Of a stretch of DNA of 11,608 nucleotides, positions 1 to 6,438 are shown one piece after another. Source of the DNA: Bacteroides sp. (GTDB lineage: Bacteria; Bacteroidota; Bacteroidia; Bacteroidales; Bacteroidaceae); the NCBI GenBank assembly GCA_019416685.1, contig DXWV01000085.1, positions 1 to 11,608 on the forward strand. Direction: 5' to 3'. The position numbers and the translations under genes were made by a program. Each line of letters opens with the position of its first letter. The stretch's first letter is position 1. The notes under the pieces are model-generated. The model was not told the origin of the DNA. It ran no database searches and worked only from the letters and a program-made list of their open reading frames with translations.

Positions 1-14
1 TTATTAACGTTCAT
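1..14 (-). CDS. Possible start of a leftward gene, cut by the window edge
   Basis: An ATG on the minus strand at 14-12 opens a frame reading M-N-V-N up to the window edge. The support is positional: a good Bacteroidetes -7 box (TATCTTTG) lies 21 nt upstream, the usual spacing between -7 box and start codon in this group. The other nearby ATG (33-31) runs into a stop after nine codons. Only four codons are visible, so no product can be named. Confidence 0.3.
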
Positions 15-35
15 AAAGAACTATGTTTTCCATGG

Positions 36-43
36 CAAAGATA
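36..43 (-). promoter_or_regulatory. Bacteroidetes -7 box for a leftward transcript
   Basis: The minus strand reads TATCTTTG, a full match to TAnnTTTG. A -33 TTTG is not clear; the expected position carries only a partial match near 61-65. The start site would fall near base 30, giving a leader of about 15-20 nt to the ATG at 14. Confidence 0.45.
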
Positions 44-61
44 ATGGTAGAGGAACGGGTC

Positions 62-100
62 GAAACTCTACGAGGAACGCCCCGATTCTCGTAGAGTTTC
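62..100. repeat. 13-bp perfect inverted repeat with an extra third arm
   Basis: GAAACTCTACGAG (62-74) is repeated as its exact reverse complement at 88-100, with a 13-nt spacer rich in C. A third arm, CTCTACG (110-116), can pair with CGTAGAG (90-96), so two mutually exclusive hairpins are possible. The sequence GAGGAACG also occurs twice, at 50-57 and 72-79. There is no T-run on either side, so it is not a normal intrinsic terminator. It lies just upstream of the leftward -7 box and downstream of the TonB-receptor gene. It could be a protein-binding dyad, a 3'-end stabilising hairpin, or part of a dispersed repeat. Confidence 0.6.
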
Positions 101-218
101 ACTACGTTTCTCTACGACATATATATCGATCGGGTATAAGATGTGACAACACAGAGAATGAACAGCGTATTTCAGACAAACTCGATGTAATGATTTCTTG
201 TAAGTAAAATGAAGGAAT

Positions 219-310
219 GCAAGAGTGTACACTTTAGTATAGCAAGAATGTACATTTTAGTATGACAAGAGTGCACATTCTTGTATAACAAAAGTGTACA
301 CTCTTAAAAA
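219..310. repeat. Four tandem 23-bp repeats with palindromic cores
   Basis: Four units start at 219, 242, 265 and 288, exactly 23 bp apart. The consensus is close to RCAAGAGTGTACACT followed by TTAGTATA. The core AGTGTACACT is a perfect 10-bp palindrome in units 1 and 4. Units 2 and 3 carry single changes (AATGTACATT, still palindromic, and AGTGCACATT). The last unit diverges in its 3' half. The array sits 30 bp beyond the stop codon of the TonB-receptor gene and about 175 bp upstream of the leftward -7 box. An iterated dyad of this sort resembles an operator array or iterons. The units have no spacers and are too short for a CRISPR. Confidence 0.85.
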
Positions 311-340
311 TACTGGTTTTTAGACGATTACGATTATGTT

Positions 341-2758
341 TTAGAAGCGGCAACGTACATCTACTCCCAATTGCATGGGACGTCCTTTTTGCATAAATCC
401 ATTGCCCATTGATTCAAAATAAAATGCCTGATATTCTTTGTCCAATGCATTACGTATCCAGAATGCAAGGACACCGTTCCCTTTTTCCAGGCTGACACGT
501 CCGTTCAGAGTTCCGTAAAATGCCTGGCTGACATTATTTTCTTCTGTCCAGTAGATACGTCCGGCAGCATTGTAATTTGCATTAACCTGTACGCGGTCCA
601 GCCAGTGGCGTGGGGCGATACGGAAGATGTATTGTGCACCTACGCTGAGGGTATGTTTGGGAACAAAGGGGACATAATTACCATTATAAGAAACATCTAC
701 TTTTTCCTTCCCTTGCTTCTTTTCGGTCACATAATCTGTAAATGTAGCGTAGGTATATCCGTAACTCACATTCAATCCGAGCGCATTGGTAATAGCAGCG
801 CGTATGGCAGCTTCGGCTCCATAGCTCCGGCTCTTGCCGGCATTAATCGTGATACGTCCGAATCCGTTTTCCGAGAATTTTGCTACTTGCTGATCACGGG
901 TATCCATATAGAAAGCTGCAAGGTCGGCCCATAAACGACTTTCCAATAAAGTAAGGTGTGCACCGGCTTCATAGTTCCATGAGTATTCCGGTTTGTAACT
1001 GGTAGCTGCTTTTACATCGACTGCCTCAGGTATCATTCCATCAATCATTTTGTCTATCATTGCCCCATATTGTGGATCGTCTATTTTTTCACTCTCTTTG
1101 ACCGCATACATCATGTTTCTTTGGAATTCGGTCTGAGCCAGGTCAGAGAACATCTGGATATTATATCCTCCTGAACGATATCCTCGTGAAACTGTAGCAT
1201 ATACACTGTTTCCTTTTTTCCATTCATATTGAAGAGCGAACTTAGGCAATAATTGCAAATAGTCATTGCTTAACTTTCCAATGAATGTGGAAGGGGCTTT
1301 CATGTGCTGGTCTGAAAGGTTTAGTAGAGGGCGTTGCATTGAAATACTGAAATCGAAATCGATTGGTTCGCTGATAGAACGGTATTTCATAGATGTTTTT
1401 TCATAGTCCAAACGTAACCCAACGGTAGCTGACAACCCTTTTACAAAAAGATCATTGAAAGTAGACTGATGATAGATAGCTCCACTCAAAGAGGGCGTAT
1501 CAAAACTTCCTCCTATGTTTAGTGTCTCATTATTAATCGTCATTTTCATGCTTGGGGCCATAGGTGAATTAGGGAAGTTTTCGTTGGCTTTATCTTCGAT
1601 CATTTCTTCCACGCCTTGCCGTTTAAACAGTACAGGACCACTGGTGTGTAACCATTGGTAAAAACCGAAAGCTCCGGTTGCCCATTGCCATCTTCTACCT
1701 GGTTTGGATTTGAATACAATCTCTTCGGAAATGGTATTTAATTTCTGTTTCTGTTCCAGATTAAAAATATCTTTTTCTGTAAAATCCTGGTCAAGAAACA
1801 TCCGGTCCTTAAGATGTTGATAGCCTGTTACTGCACTTAAGATGAAGTTCTGTGCCTGATATTCGATGTTGACACTTGCATTCAGCAGGCTGCGATAGTA
1901 GCTACTTTCGTCATTATATGAAATCAATCCGATTTTATCTTTACGGGTATCTTCTTTTCTTTCTTCTTCGTTAACTTTTCCTGTATAGAAATATGGATAT
2001 CCGCCTTGATCGCTATATTCATAATTTACGTTAAAGTCGAGTTTCAGGTTTTCTGTCGGTAAATAGATACTACGGATACGTCCGCCTCCGGCGTTACTAC
2101 GGTCTATTTTTTTATTGTTGAGAGCAGAGTTTTTGAAGAACCCATCTGCATGTTCGTAGAATCCTCCGACTGAGAAAGCAAATTGCTCAGACATACGGTG
2201 ATAGTGAGTTACTGATGCGTTATAATTGCCATAAGTTCCGGCACTCAGTCTAAGGTCTGTACCCTGATAGCTGAATGGCGATTTAGTGTGTACACGGATA
2301 AGTCCTCCCATGGTGTTACGTCCGTATAGTGTTCCCTGAGGTCCACGAAGTACATCGATACGTTCAATATCCGCATAGTTGAAATCGAAGGCTGATTTGT
2401 CTATATAAGGAACGTTATCTACATAAAGTCCCACTGAAGGAGTGTTGATACGTGAACCGATACCACGGATATAAATGGCTGATGTAAGCCTTGAACCATA
2501 GTCGGGAATAAACAGGTTGGGAACCAGTGCTGTCAGGCCTTTCAGATTAGTTACCTGGTTGGCTTGCATGTCGTGCTGTGACAGGAGAGTGCTGGCTGTG
2601 GGTAATTCGCGAAGTTTGCGGTTTTCTTTGGGTGATGCGATAACGAGCACCTCTTCTACGTCTACTACTTTAATCGTGTCTTTAGGTACTTCTTCGGCCC
2701 AAGCGGTACTTGCCGTCAAGAGAGTTAGAGCAATTAGAATACTGTTTCTTTTCATCAT
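341..2758 (-). CDS. TonB-dependent outer-membrane receptor
   Basis: This is an 805-residue outer-membrane, TonB-gated transporter. A signal peptide covers residues 1-21 (cleavage after AWA), followed by a TonB-box-like stretch (EEVLVIAS, about 35-42). The plug domain spans about 45-165 and contains the family signature LRGPQGTLYGRNTMGG with a TKSP end. The rest is a long beta-barrel ending in phenylalanine, as usual for barrel proteins. It lacks the N-terminal carboxypeptidase-like domain of SusC proteins and has no SusD partner here. It therefore resembles the siderophore/iron-type receptors more than glycan SusC transporters; the ligand cannot be read from sequence. It lies 83 bp downstream of the PL6 lyase on the same strand and may be cotranscribed with it, although a possible promoter lies in the gap. 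Two ATG codons are adjacent (2758 and 2755); either could start. Confidence 0.93.
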   Translation of the reverse strand: MMKRNSILIALTLLTASTAWAEEVPKDTIKVVDVEEVLVIASPKENRKLRELPTASTLLSQHDMQANQVTNLKGLTALVPNLFIPDYGSRLTSAIYIRGIGSRINTPSVGLYVDNVPYIDKSAFDFNYADIERIDVLRGPQGTLYGRNTMGGLIRVHTKSPFSYQGTDLRLSAGTYGNYNASVTHYHRMSEQFAFSVGGFYEHADGFFKNSALNNKKIDRSNAGGGRIRSIYLPTENLKLDFNVNYEYSDQGGYPYFYTGKVNEEERKEDTRKDKIGLISYNDESSYYRSLLNASVNIEYQAQNFILSAVTGYQHLKDRMFLDQDFTEKDIFNLEQKQKLNTISEEIVFKSKPGRRWQWATGAFGFYQWLHTSGPVLFKRQGVEEMIEDKANENFPNSPMAPSMKMTINNETLNIGGSFDTPSLSGAIYHQSTFNDLFVKGLSATVGLRLDYEKTSMKYRSISEPIDFDFSISMQRPLLNLSDQHMKAPSTFIGKLSNDYLQLLPKFALQYEWKKGNSVYATVSRGYRSGGYNIQMFSDLAQTEFQRNMMYAVKESEKIDDPQYGAMIDKMIDGMIPEAVDVKAATSYKPEYSWNYEAGAHLTLLESRLWADLAAFYMDTRDQQVAKFSENGFGRITINAGKSRSYGAEAAIRAAITNALGLNVSYGYTYATFTDYVTEKKQGKEKVDVSYNGNYVPFVPKHTLSVGAQYIFRIAPRHWLDRVQVNANYNAAGRIYWTEENNVSQAFYGTLNGRVSLEKGNGVLAFWIRNALDKEYQAFYFESMGNGFMQKGRPMQLGVDVRCRF

Positions 2759-2774
2759 AATCTTATTTTGCTTG

Positions 2775-2823
2775 CAAAGGAACGGGAAACTTATCAGTTA
2801 CACAATCCTCATTTATTAGGATT
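2775..2823 (-). promoter_or_regulatory. Possible promoter and dyad upstream of the TonB receptor
   Basis: The minus strand carries TTCCTTTG (2782-2775), one base off TAnnTTTG, close upstream of the receptor ATG. Further upstream, AATCCT and AGGATT (2804-2809 and 2818-2823) form a 6-bp inverted repeat with an 8-nt spacer, placed about where the -33 element should be. No T-run follows it, so it is a poor terminator for the lyase gene and a better fit to an operator. Both calls are weak. Confidence 0.35.
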
Positions 2824-2841
2824 ATGCAAATTATCTGCGTT

Positions 2842-4278
2842 TTAATAATTAACATTGCTTGCCGTATCTCCCCGTGCGGGAAGCGCTTTATTCCTTATAT
2901 AAGTTATCTCAGCAGTATTGGGCGCATACCACACCGGACCTATTCCGTTGATAGATTTTTCTACTTTTTCATTCTCTAAAGCTAAGAGGGTATCTGGTAT
3001 TTTACTTTCCATAAATCCGGGTAGCCCGATTGGCTCTTTATTTTCAAAATAATAAGTATTATCCAGGAAAGTAATACCCGGCATAACCTCTTCCGGTTGA
3101 AAGACTCTCACATTCGGAGTTGAGTTGTAGATGGTATTGTTGGCAAAACGTAGGTTACGGGGTGCTTTATCTCCTTTGCCCGAACCGAATTCCAATACCC
3201 GGCAGTTGATAAAATGGTTATAGGCGATATCTACATTTTCTACCCGGTGGTAGGAGGTCAGCGGTTCTTTTTTTATGTCTGTATCAGCAGTAGGTTTTTC
3301 AAAGACGCCAATACGTACCAACAGGCCGAAACCATTCAGTTTACTCATATAGTTATCATATACAGTATGTCCCTGGTTGATAATGCGGATTCCTACTGTA
3401 CCTTTTATATTGTTACCGATAAAGGTGTTGGATTCGAGCACATTGTAATGACCATGCCGGCATACCAGACCTCCTCTTGACTCGTAAAACAGATTTCGGC
3501 GAAGTACATTATGACACGATTTTACCGAAATGATTTCACTTTCTCCGTCACAGTGCAGAAATACATTGTTTTCGACAACGGTGCGTGATTCCAGTTGAGA
3601 AGACCATGAATGCCCGATGCGAATGATCTCGGCGCCGTTTCCACCATAGGGTTTACGCGTGCCGAACAGATTGTGATCTATCTGGTGGTTATTCAGGTGA
3701 TTGTCTTTGTCGAGCCATACTTGCAGTACCAATCCGCCAATTCGTTTGTTGGCAAAGTAACAATGGTCTACCCGGTTATTCTCACCTCGGAGTCCGAGCC
3801 AGTATTCGCTCACGGAGGCGGGTTGCTGTCCGTTCGTTGCAGGCTGTTCGCTCTTGTTGGGGTCGTTACAGTCATCAATCACGCAATTGGTGAAACGGCA
3901 GTGTGAAGCATACTTCCCTGTTTCTTTCTGAAAATCAATCATATTGAAAGACAATGCCCATGCTTTCAGAAAACACAAACCTTCTATTTGCAGATATTCG
4001 CCATAGACTTTAAAATCCAATGCACCCGATATGATTGTTTTTCCGGGGTGCTCGGCTTTCAGTTTTATTGAATCCTGTACAGTTCCTTTTGCCTGAAAGA
4101 GCACTTTCTGCAGATTTTTGAAAACTCCGTCTTTAAGAATGACTTCGTCACCAGGGAGTAATTTCCCTTCACTTAATATTCTTTTTAAAGATTCACTCTC
4201 CCCGGGGGTGAAATAGTACTTTTTTGCCAGAAGAGGGTTACAACTCAGAATTACTAGCAGTAACAATAATTTTCTCAT
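2842..4278 (-). CDS. Polysaccharide lyase family 6 (chondroitinase B/alginate lyase-like)
   Basis: A 478-residue exported enzyme with the right-handed parallel beta-helix pattern of PL6, which cleaves uronate-containing polysaccharides by beta-elimination. The catalytic region is well preserved. E246 and E248 (GESEIISVKS) and N214 fit the calcium ligands, K253 fits the Brønsted base and R274 (LVCRHGHYN) the catalytic arginine of Pedobacter chondroitinase B, with a nearly constant offset of three residues. The substrate (dermatan sulfate or alginate) cannot be decided from sequence. The N-terminus is MRKLLLLLVILSC, where C13 could be a lipoprotein cysteine; cleavage after LLA (residue 18) is the alternative. 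I take the ATG at 4278 as start; a TTG at 4287 is in frame but unlikely. Its neighbour downstream is a TonB-dependent receptor, but no SusD, sulfatase or glucuronyl hydrolase is seen, so this is not a standard utilization locus. Confidence 0.9.
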   Translation of the reverse strand: MRKLLLLLVILSCNPLLAKKYYFTPGESESLKRILSEGKLLPGDEVILKDGVFKNLQKVLFQAKGTVQDSIKLKAEHPGKTIISGALDFKVYGEYLQIEGLCFLKAWALSFNMIDFQKETGKYASHCRFTNCVIDDCNDPNKSEQPATNGQQPASVSEYWLGLRGENNRVDHCYFANKRIGGLVLQVWLDKDNHLNNHQIDHNLFGTRKPYGGNGAEIIRIGHSWSSQLESRTVVENNVFLHCDGESEIISVKSCHNVLRRNLFYESRGGLVCRHGHYNVLESNTFIGNNIKGTVGIRIINQGHTVYDNYMSKLNGFGLLVRIGVFEKPTADTDIKKEPLTSYHRVENVDIAYNHFINCRVLEFGSGKGDKAPRNLRFANNTIYNSTPNVRVFQPEEVMPGITFLDNTYYFENKEPIGLPGFMESKIPDTLLALENEKVEKSINGIGPVWYAPNTAEITYIRNKALPARGDTASNVNY

Positions 4279-4312
4279 AATAATCAATCTATAATTTTAG
4301 GATGCTAAGGTA

Positions 4313-4338
4313 CAAAACTCTCTGGCTGCAAGCTTGCA
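4313..4338 (-). promoter_or_regulatory. Putative operator palindrome upstream of the PL6 lyase
   Basis: TGCAAGCTTGCA (4327-4338) is a perfect 12-bp palindrome about 50 bp upstream of the lyase ATG. Between it and the gene the minus strand reads GAGTTTTG (4320-4313), a weak relative of the -7 box with both TA bases replaced. The palindrome would fall between -7 and -33, where a repressor could act. Only the palindrome itself is certain. Confidence 0.4.
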
Positions 4339-4430
4339 ATATTATATCGCTTTCTGTAAGATATAACTCAATATTTGTTTGTTATACATATGAGGTAAGG
4401 AGTTATCGCGGAATTTAGAAAAAATATTCC

Positions 4431-4462
4431 GAATATACATTGAAATAACAGAATATGCATTG
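4431..4462. repeat. Pair of 12-bp direct repeats, 20 bp apart
   Basis: GAATATACATTG (4431-4442) and GAATATGCATTG (4451-4462) differ at one base and start exactly 20 bp apart, about two helical turns. A third related piece, GGTATATGCAAA, follows at 4464. The surroundings are A+T rich, so chance cannot be excluded. The rest of 4339-4530 holds no convincing gene; a 61-codon frame on the minus strand there has no family features. Confidence 0.4.
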
Positions 4463-4533
4463 TGGGTATATGCAAATCTGAAATTAGGGGGACTTACTCC
4501 GGTATCCGATTTATAAGGATTATACAAATAAAG

Positions 4534-4565
4534 TTTGTCTATAAAGAAAGATATTCTTATTTTTG
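4534..4565 (+). promoter_or_regulatory. Near-consensus Bacteroidetes promoter for the RNA locus
   Basis: TTTG (4534-4537) is followed after 20 nt by TATTTTTG (4558-4565), a full match to the TTTG / TAnnTTTG promoter of Bacteroides primary sigma factor. Transcription should start near 4570 and run rightwards. No start codon with a convincing frame follows closely; the first known gene downstream is the PAP2 phosphatase at 5072. The promoter thus points to a non-coding transcript or a leader of about 500 nt. Confidence 0.65.
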
Positions 4566-4570
4566 TCTTT

Positions 4571-4803
4571 CGATAAACATTGAATAAAGTAGAGTCTTTA
4601 TTTAAAGATAAAAAAACAAGATACGGAGTGTTTGCATTGTCATTCTTTCTATAGTGAAACGACCAAATTTAACAGACCGAAAGAATATGCTTTGTGGATG
4701 CGCCCTGAAACAGGGTGTGTTCCATCGATATATTCAGTCGGTCATAGGTTACTTGGTCGTACCTAACTATAGTCTGGATAGTGTCGGGAACACACTTTTT
4801 TTA
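4571..4803 (+). ncRNA. Unnamed structured RNA: small RNA or PAP2 leader
   Basis: The segment folds as a long nested rod. ACGACCAA (4659-4666) pairs with TTGGTCGT (4753-4760). After an 8/9-nt internal loop, GACCGA (4675-4680) pairs with TCGGTC (4738-4743). A 2x2 loop follows, then GAATAT (4683-4688) pairs with ATATTC (4730-4735). A terminal 12-bp hairpin spans 4696-4722 with an AAA loop. A T-run follows at 4796-4802. Four nested helices in 102 nt are strong evidence for a functional RNA. I do not recognise it as a riboswitch, SRP or tmRNA. A rod with a central bubble recalls 6S RNA, but it is shorter and I see no further match. The 5' end is inferred from the promoter at 4534-4565. It may act alone or control the phosphatase gene downstream. 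Confidence 0.6.
4780..4802 (+). terminator. Intrinsic terminator, locally weak but with an alternative 9-bp stem
   Basis: AGTGT (4780-4784) pairs with ACACT (4792-4796), overlapping a run of seven T (4796-4802). The local stem is short. A stronger option is GTGTGTTCC (4715-4723), the 3' arm of the apical hairpin upstream, pairing perfectly with GGAACACAC (4787-4795) directly before the T-run. The two pairings exclude each other, which is the layout of an attenuator. Confidence 0.5.
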
Positions 4804-4900
4804 TTAACCTCTCTTTAAAACACATAGCCTATGGTATAGATCAGATAGAGTGACATATAACAGTTAGAAATAACTCATTAGCATTTCTCTTATAGAAAAA

Positions 4901-5034
4901 ACGACCAAGAATTTTTATATGACCGGGGGAATGCAATGGGGCGGATCTTGTTTTGCTTTCCTCTTTTTGAAGTTGTAAAGGCCGAAGCGGATGTGACCTG
5001 TTGTGTTTCTGAGACAGAAATGCAAAGCGACAGT
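4901..5034 (+). promoter_or_regulatory. 5' leader region of the PAP2 gene with a partial copy of the RNA
   Basis: ACGACCAA followed by GACCG (4901-4908, 4921-4925) repeats the 5' arm of the structured RNA (4659-4666, 4675-4679), and the preceding bases are also alike (TATAG then A-rich). The downstream half has its own fold: TTTCTG/CAGAAA around an AGA loop (5006-5020), enclosed by TTGTTTTGC (4948-4956) pairing with GCAAAGCGA (5022-5030, two wobble pairs). No T-run follows. No TAnnTTTG box was found between 4803 and 5072, so the phosphatase may depend on readthrough from 4570. Confidence 0.35.
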
Positions 5035-5071
5035 TAACATTCAGTATTCATTTTATTTACAACAATAAAAG

Positions 5072-5842
5072 ATGAAAATCAAATTGTTTTTTCTTCTTAT
5101 GATATTACTATACCCGTTTCAGTTGTGGGCACAAACGGCTTCGACAGACTCTCTGAAAATCACTGAACGGGGCTATTCTTTCCGTCCTTCACAATTAATA
5201 CTACCTGCTTCACTCATCACTGTAGGAGCACTTGGGGTGGCCAATCCCTGGTTGAGATCTCTGAATAGGGAAGTGCGTGATGATATTGCCGGATGGCGCA
5301 ATGGACGCTATTTTCATGCCGATGATTATATACAATATGTACCCGTTATTGCAAACTTCGGATTAAGTCTGCTGGGAGCAAAGGCTAAGCATAGTTATGT
5401 GGATCGTGTATTGATTACTGCCACTTCTTATGCAGCTATGGGGATTATGGTCAATGCGGTGAAGTGGGCGGTAGATGAACAACGTCCGGACGGAACAGCT
5501 TTTAATTCCTTTCCTTCGGGGCATACAGCCACTGTTTTTATGGGAGCTGAGTTGGTACGGATGGAGTATAAAGATTCCTCTCCGCTTTATGGTATAGGTG
5601 CATATACTATTGCCTGTGGGGTAGCCTTCCTGCGACTTTATAATGAACGACATTGGTGCAATGATGTTCTGGCCGGTGCGGGAATTGGTATATTAAGTGC
5701 ACGGATCGGATACTGGCTCCTGCCTTTTGAAAAGAAATTGTTTGGATTGGATAAGAAAAAGAGCAGAGTTAATCTGGCTGCTTCTCCTTATTACAATCAT
5801 TTTTCAAAGGAATACGGTGGTATGATCGTTGTACGTTTTTAA
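5072..5842 (+). CDS. PAP2-family phosphatase, exported
   Basis: A 256-residue acid phosphatase of the PAP2 superfamily, which removes phosphate from lipid phosphates or small phosphomonoesters. All three motifs are complete: K131-x6-RP (138-139), PSGH (148-151) with the catalytic histidine H151, and R188-x5-H194-x3-D198. A signal peptide covers residues 1-20 (cut after LWA). Hydrophobic stretches at about 42-58, 88-101, 113-130 and 172-187 fit a membrane-associated fold facing the periplasm. The C-terminus ends in VVRF with several aromatic residues, somewhat like a beta-strand. Lipid A phosphatases of Bacteroides (LpxE/LpxF) are PAP2 proteins too, but the cleavable signal peptide makes this one different and I do not assign that role. 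The gene ends in a 4-bp tail-to-tail overlap with the LuxR-type gene. A 500-nt structured upstream region may control it. Confidence 0.88.
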   Translation: MKIKLFFLLMILLYPFQLWAQTASTDSLKITERGYSFRPSQLILPASLITVGALGVANPWLRSLNREVRDDIAGWRNGRYFHADDYIQYVPVIANFGLSLLGAKAKHSYVDRVLITATSYAAMGIMVNAVKWAVDEQRPDGTAFNSFPSGHTATVFMGAELVRMEYKDSSPLYGIGAYTIACGVAFLRLYNERHWCNDVLAGAGIGILSARIGYWLLPFEKKLFGLDKKKSRVNLAASPYYNHFSKEYGGMIVVRF

Positions 5843-6435
5843 ATCCGGTCAGCCTCTACATAGCCGTTCATTACGGCATAAATTGTTAGCCCGGAGACGG
5901 ATTTGATACCCAATTTCTCTGTAATGTTTTTCCGATGGGTGATAACAGTGGTCAGACTGATATTTAGTTTATCGGCTATCTCTTTATTGATGAACCCTTT
6001 GGTTATCAATACAAGTACCTCGATCTCCCGTGCAGACAATTCATGCTCAATAACCGGCATTGGTGGTATGGCTTCAGCCGGATGTCCGTCGTGGTGAGCA
6101 TGTTGGTGAAGTTTCAGAATGTCTTTCACCAGCTGCTCTTCCGATTGATAAATGTTCAGTACGCGTACGGCAGATAGTTGGAGAGAGTGGCTTTCTCCTG
6201 CCAGAACAATTGTTTTCTTTTTCCGGGGCAGAAAAAAGGCATTGTGCTCCACATATACTTGTGCGCCTATAAAATAGTGCGCATACATGTCGGGTGTGTC
6301 ATCCGTCAGCTCACCAAAGCTATGGAAAGTTCGTATAATTGCCATTGGAATAATCTCTTCCAATATCATTTTCAGACCGAGTGCTGTAAGTGTATTCGCT
6401 TCAACGATAGCGATTTCTGGTTTGTGGTTCATCAT
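5839..6435 (-). CDS. LuxR-family regulator with a degenerate receiver domain
   Basis: A 198-residue DNA-binding protein. Residues 133-193 are a clear LuxR/GerE helix-turn-helix (LSAREIEVLVLITKG, then NKEIADKLNIS and VITHRKNITEKLG). Residues 5-105 look like a receiver domain (IAIVEANTLTALGLKMIL), but the acidic pocket is broken (E-A instead of paired acids) and no aspartate sits at the expected phosphorylation position (YFIGAQ at 54-59). It is therefore probably not switched by a histidine kinase. The linker is histidine-rich (HQHAHHDGH, 110-118). It starts 3 bp after the oxidoreductase stop codon, so the two are very likely cotranscribed. Two adjacent ATGs (6435, 6432) are possible starts. 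Targets are unknown. Confidence 0.88.
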   Translation of the reverse strand: MMNHKPEIAIVEANTLTALGLKMILEEIIPMAIIRTFHSFGELTDDTPDMYAHYFIGAQVYVEHNAFFLPRKKKTIVLAGESHSLQLSAVRVLNIYQSEEQLVKDILKLHQHAHHDGHPAEAIPPMPVIEHELSAREIEVLVLITKGFINKEIADKLNISLTTVITHRKNITEKLGIKSVSGLTIYAVMNGYVEADRI

Positions 6436-6438
6436 GTC

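Noticed and set aside
219..310. CRISPR array
   Set aside because: Units are contiguous 23-mers without unique spacers, and no cas gene is present.
605..934. Plus-strand frames of 60-110 codons opposite the TonB receptor, lyase and other long genes
   Set aside because: They lie antisense to well-supported genes, carry no recognizable domain and are expected by chance opposite long coding regions.
341..2758. SusC-type glycan transporter
   Set aside because: No N-terminal carboxypeptidase-like domain, shorter than the usual 1000 residues, and no SusD gene next to it.
4342..4527. 61-codon minus-strand frame in the intergenic region
   Set aside because: No family features, biased toward A+T-rich codons, and it overlaps the direct repeats; no promoter box at a fitting distance.
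4659..4803. 6S RNA
   Set aside because: The rod with a central bubble is suggestive, but it is shorter than usual and I could not match bubble or flanking sequences to the family; kept only as an alternative.
4687..4818. 43-codon plus-strand frame inside the structured RNA
   Set aside because: It runs through the helices and the T-run. The nested complementarity explains the sequence better than coding; a synonymous-bias test across homologues would settle it.
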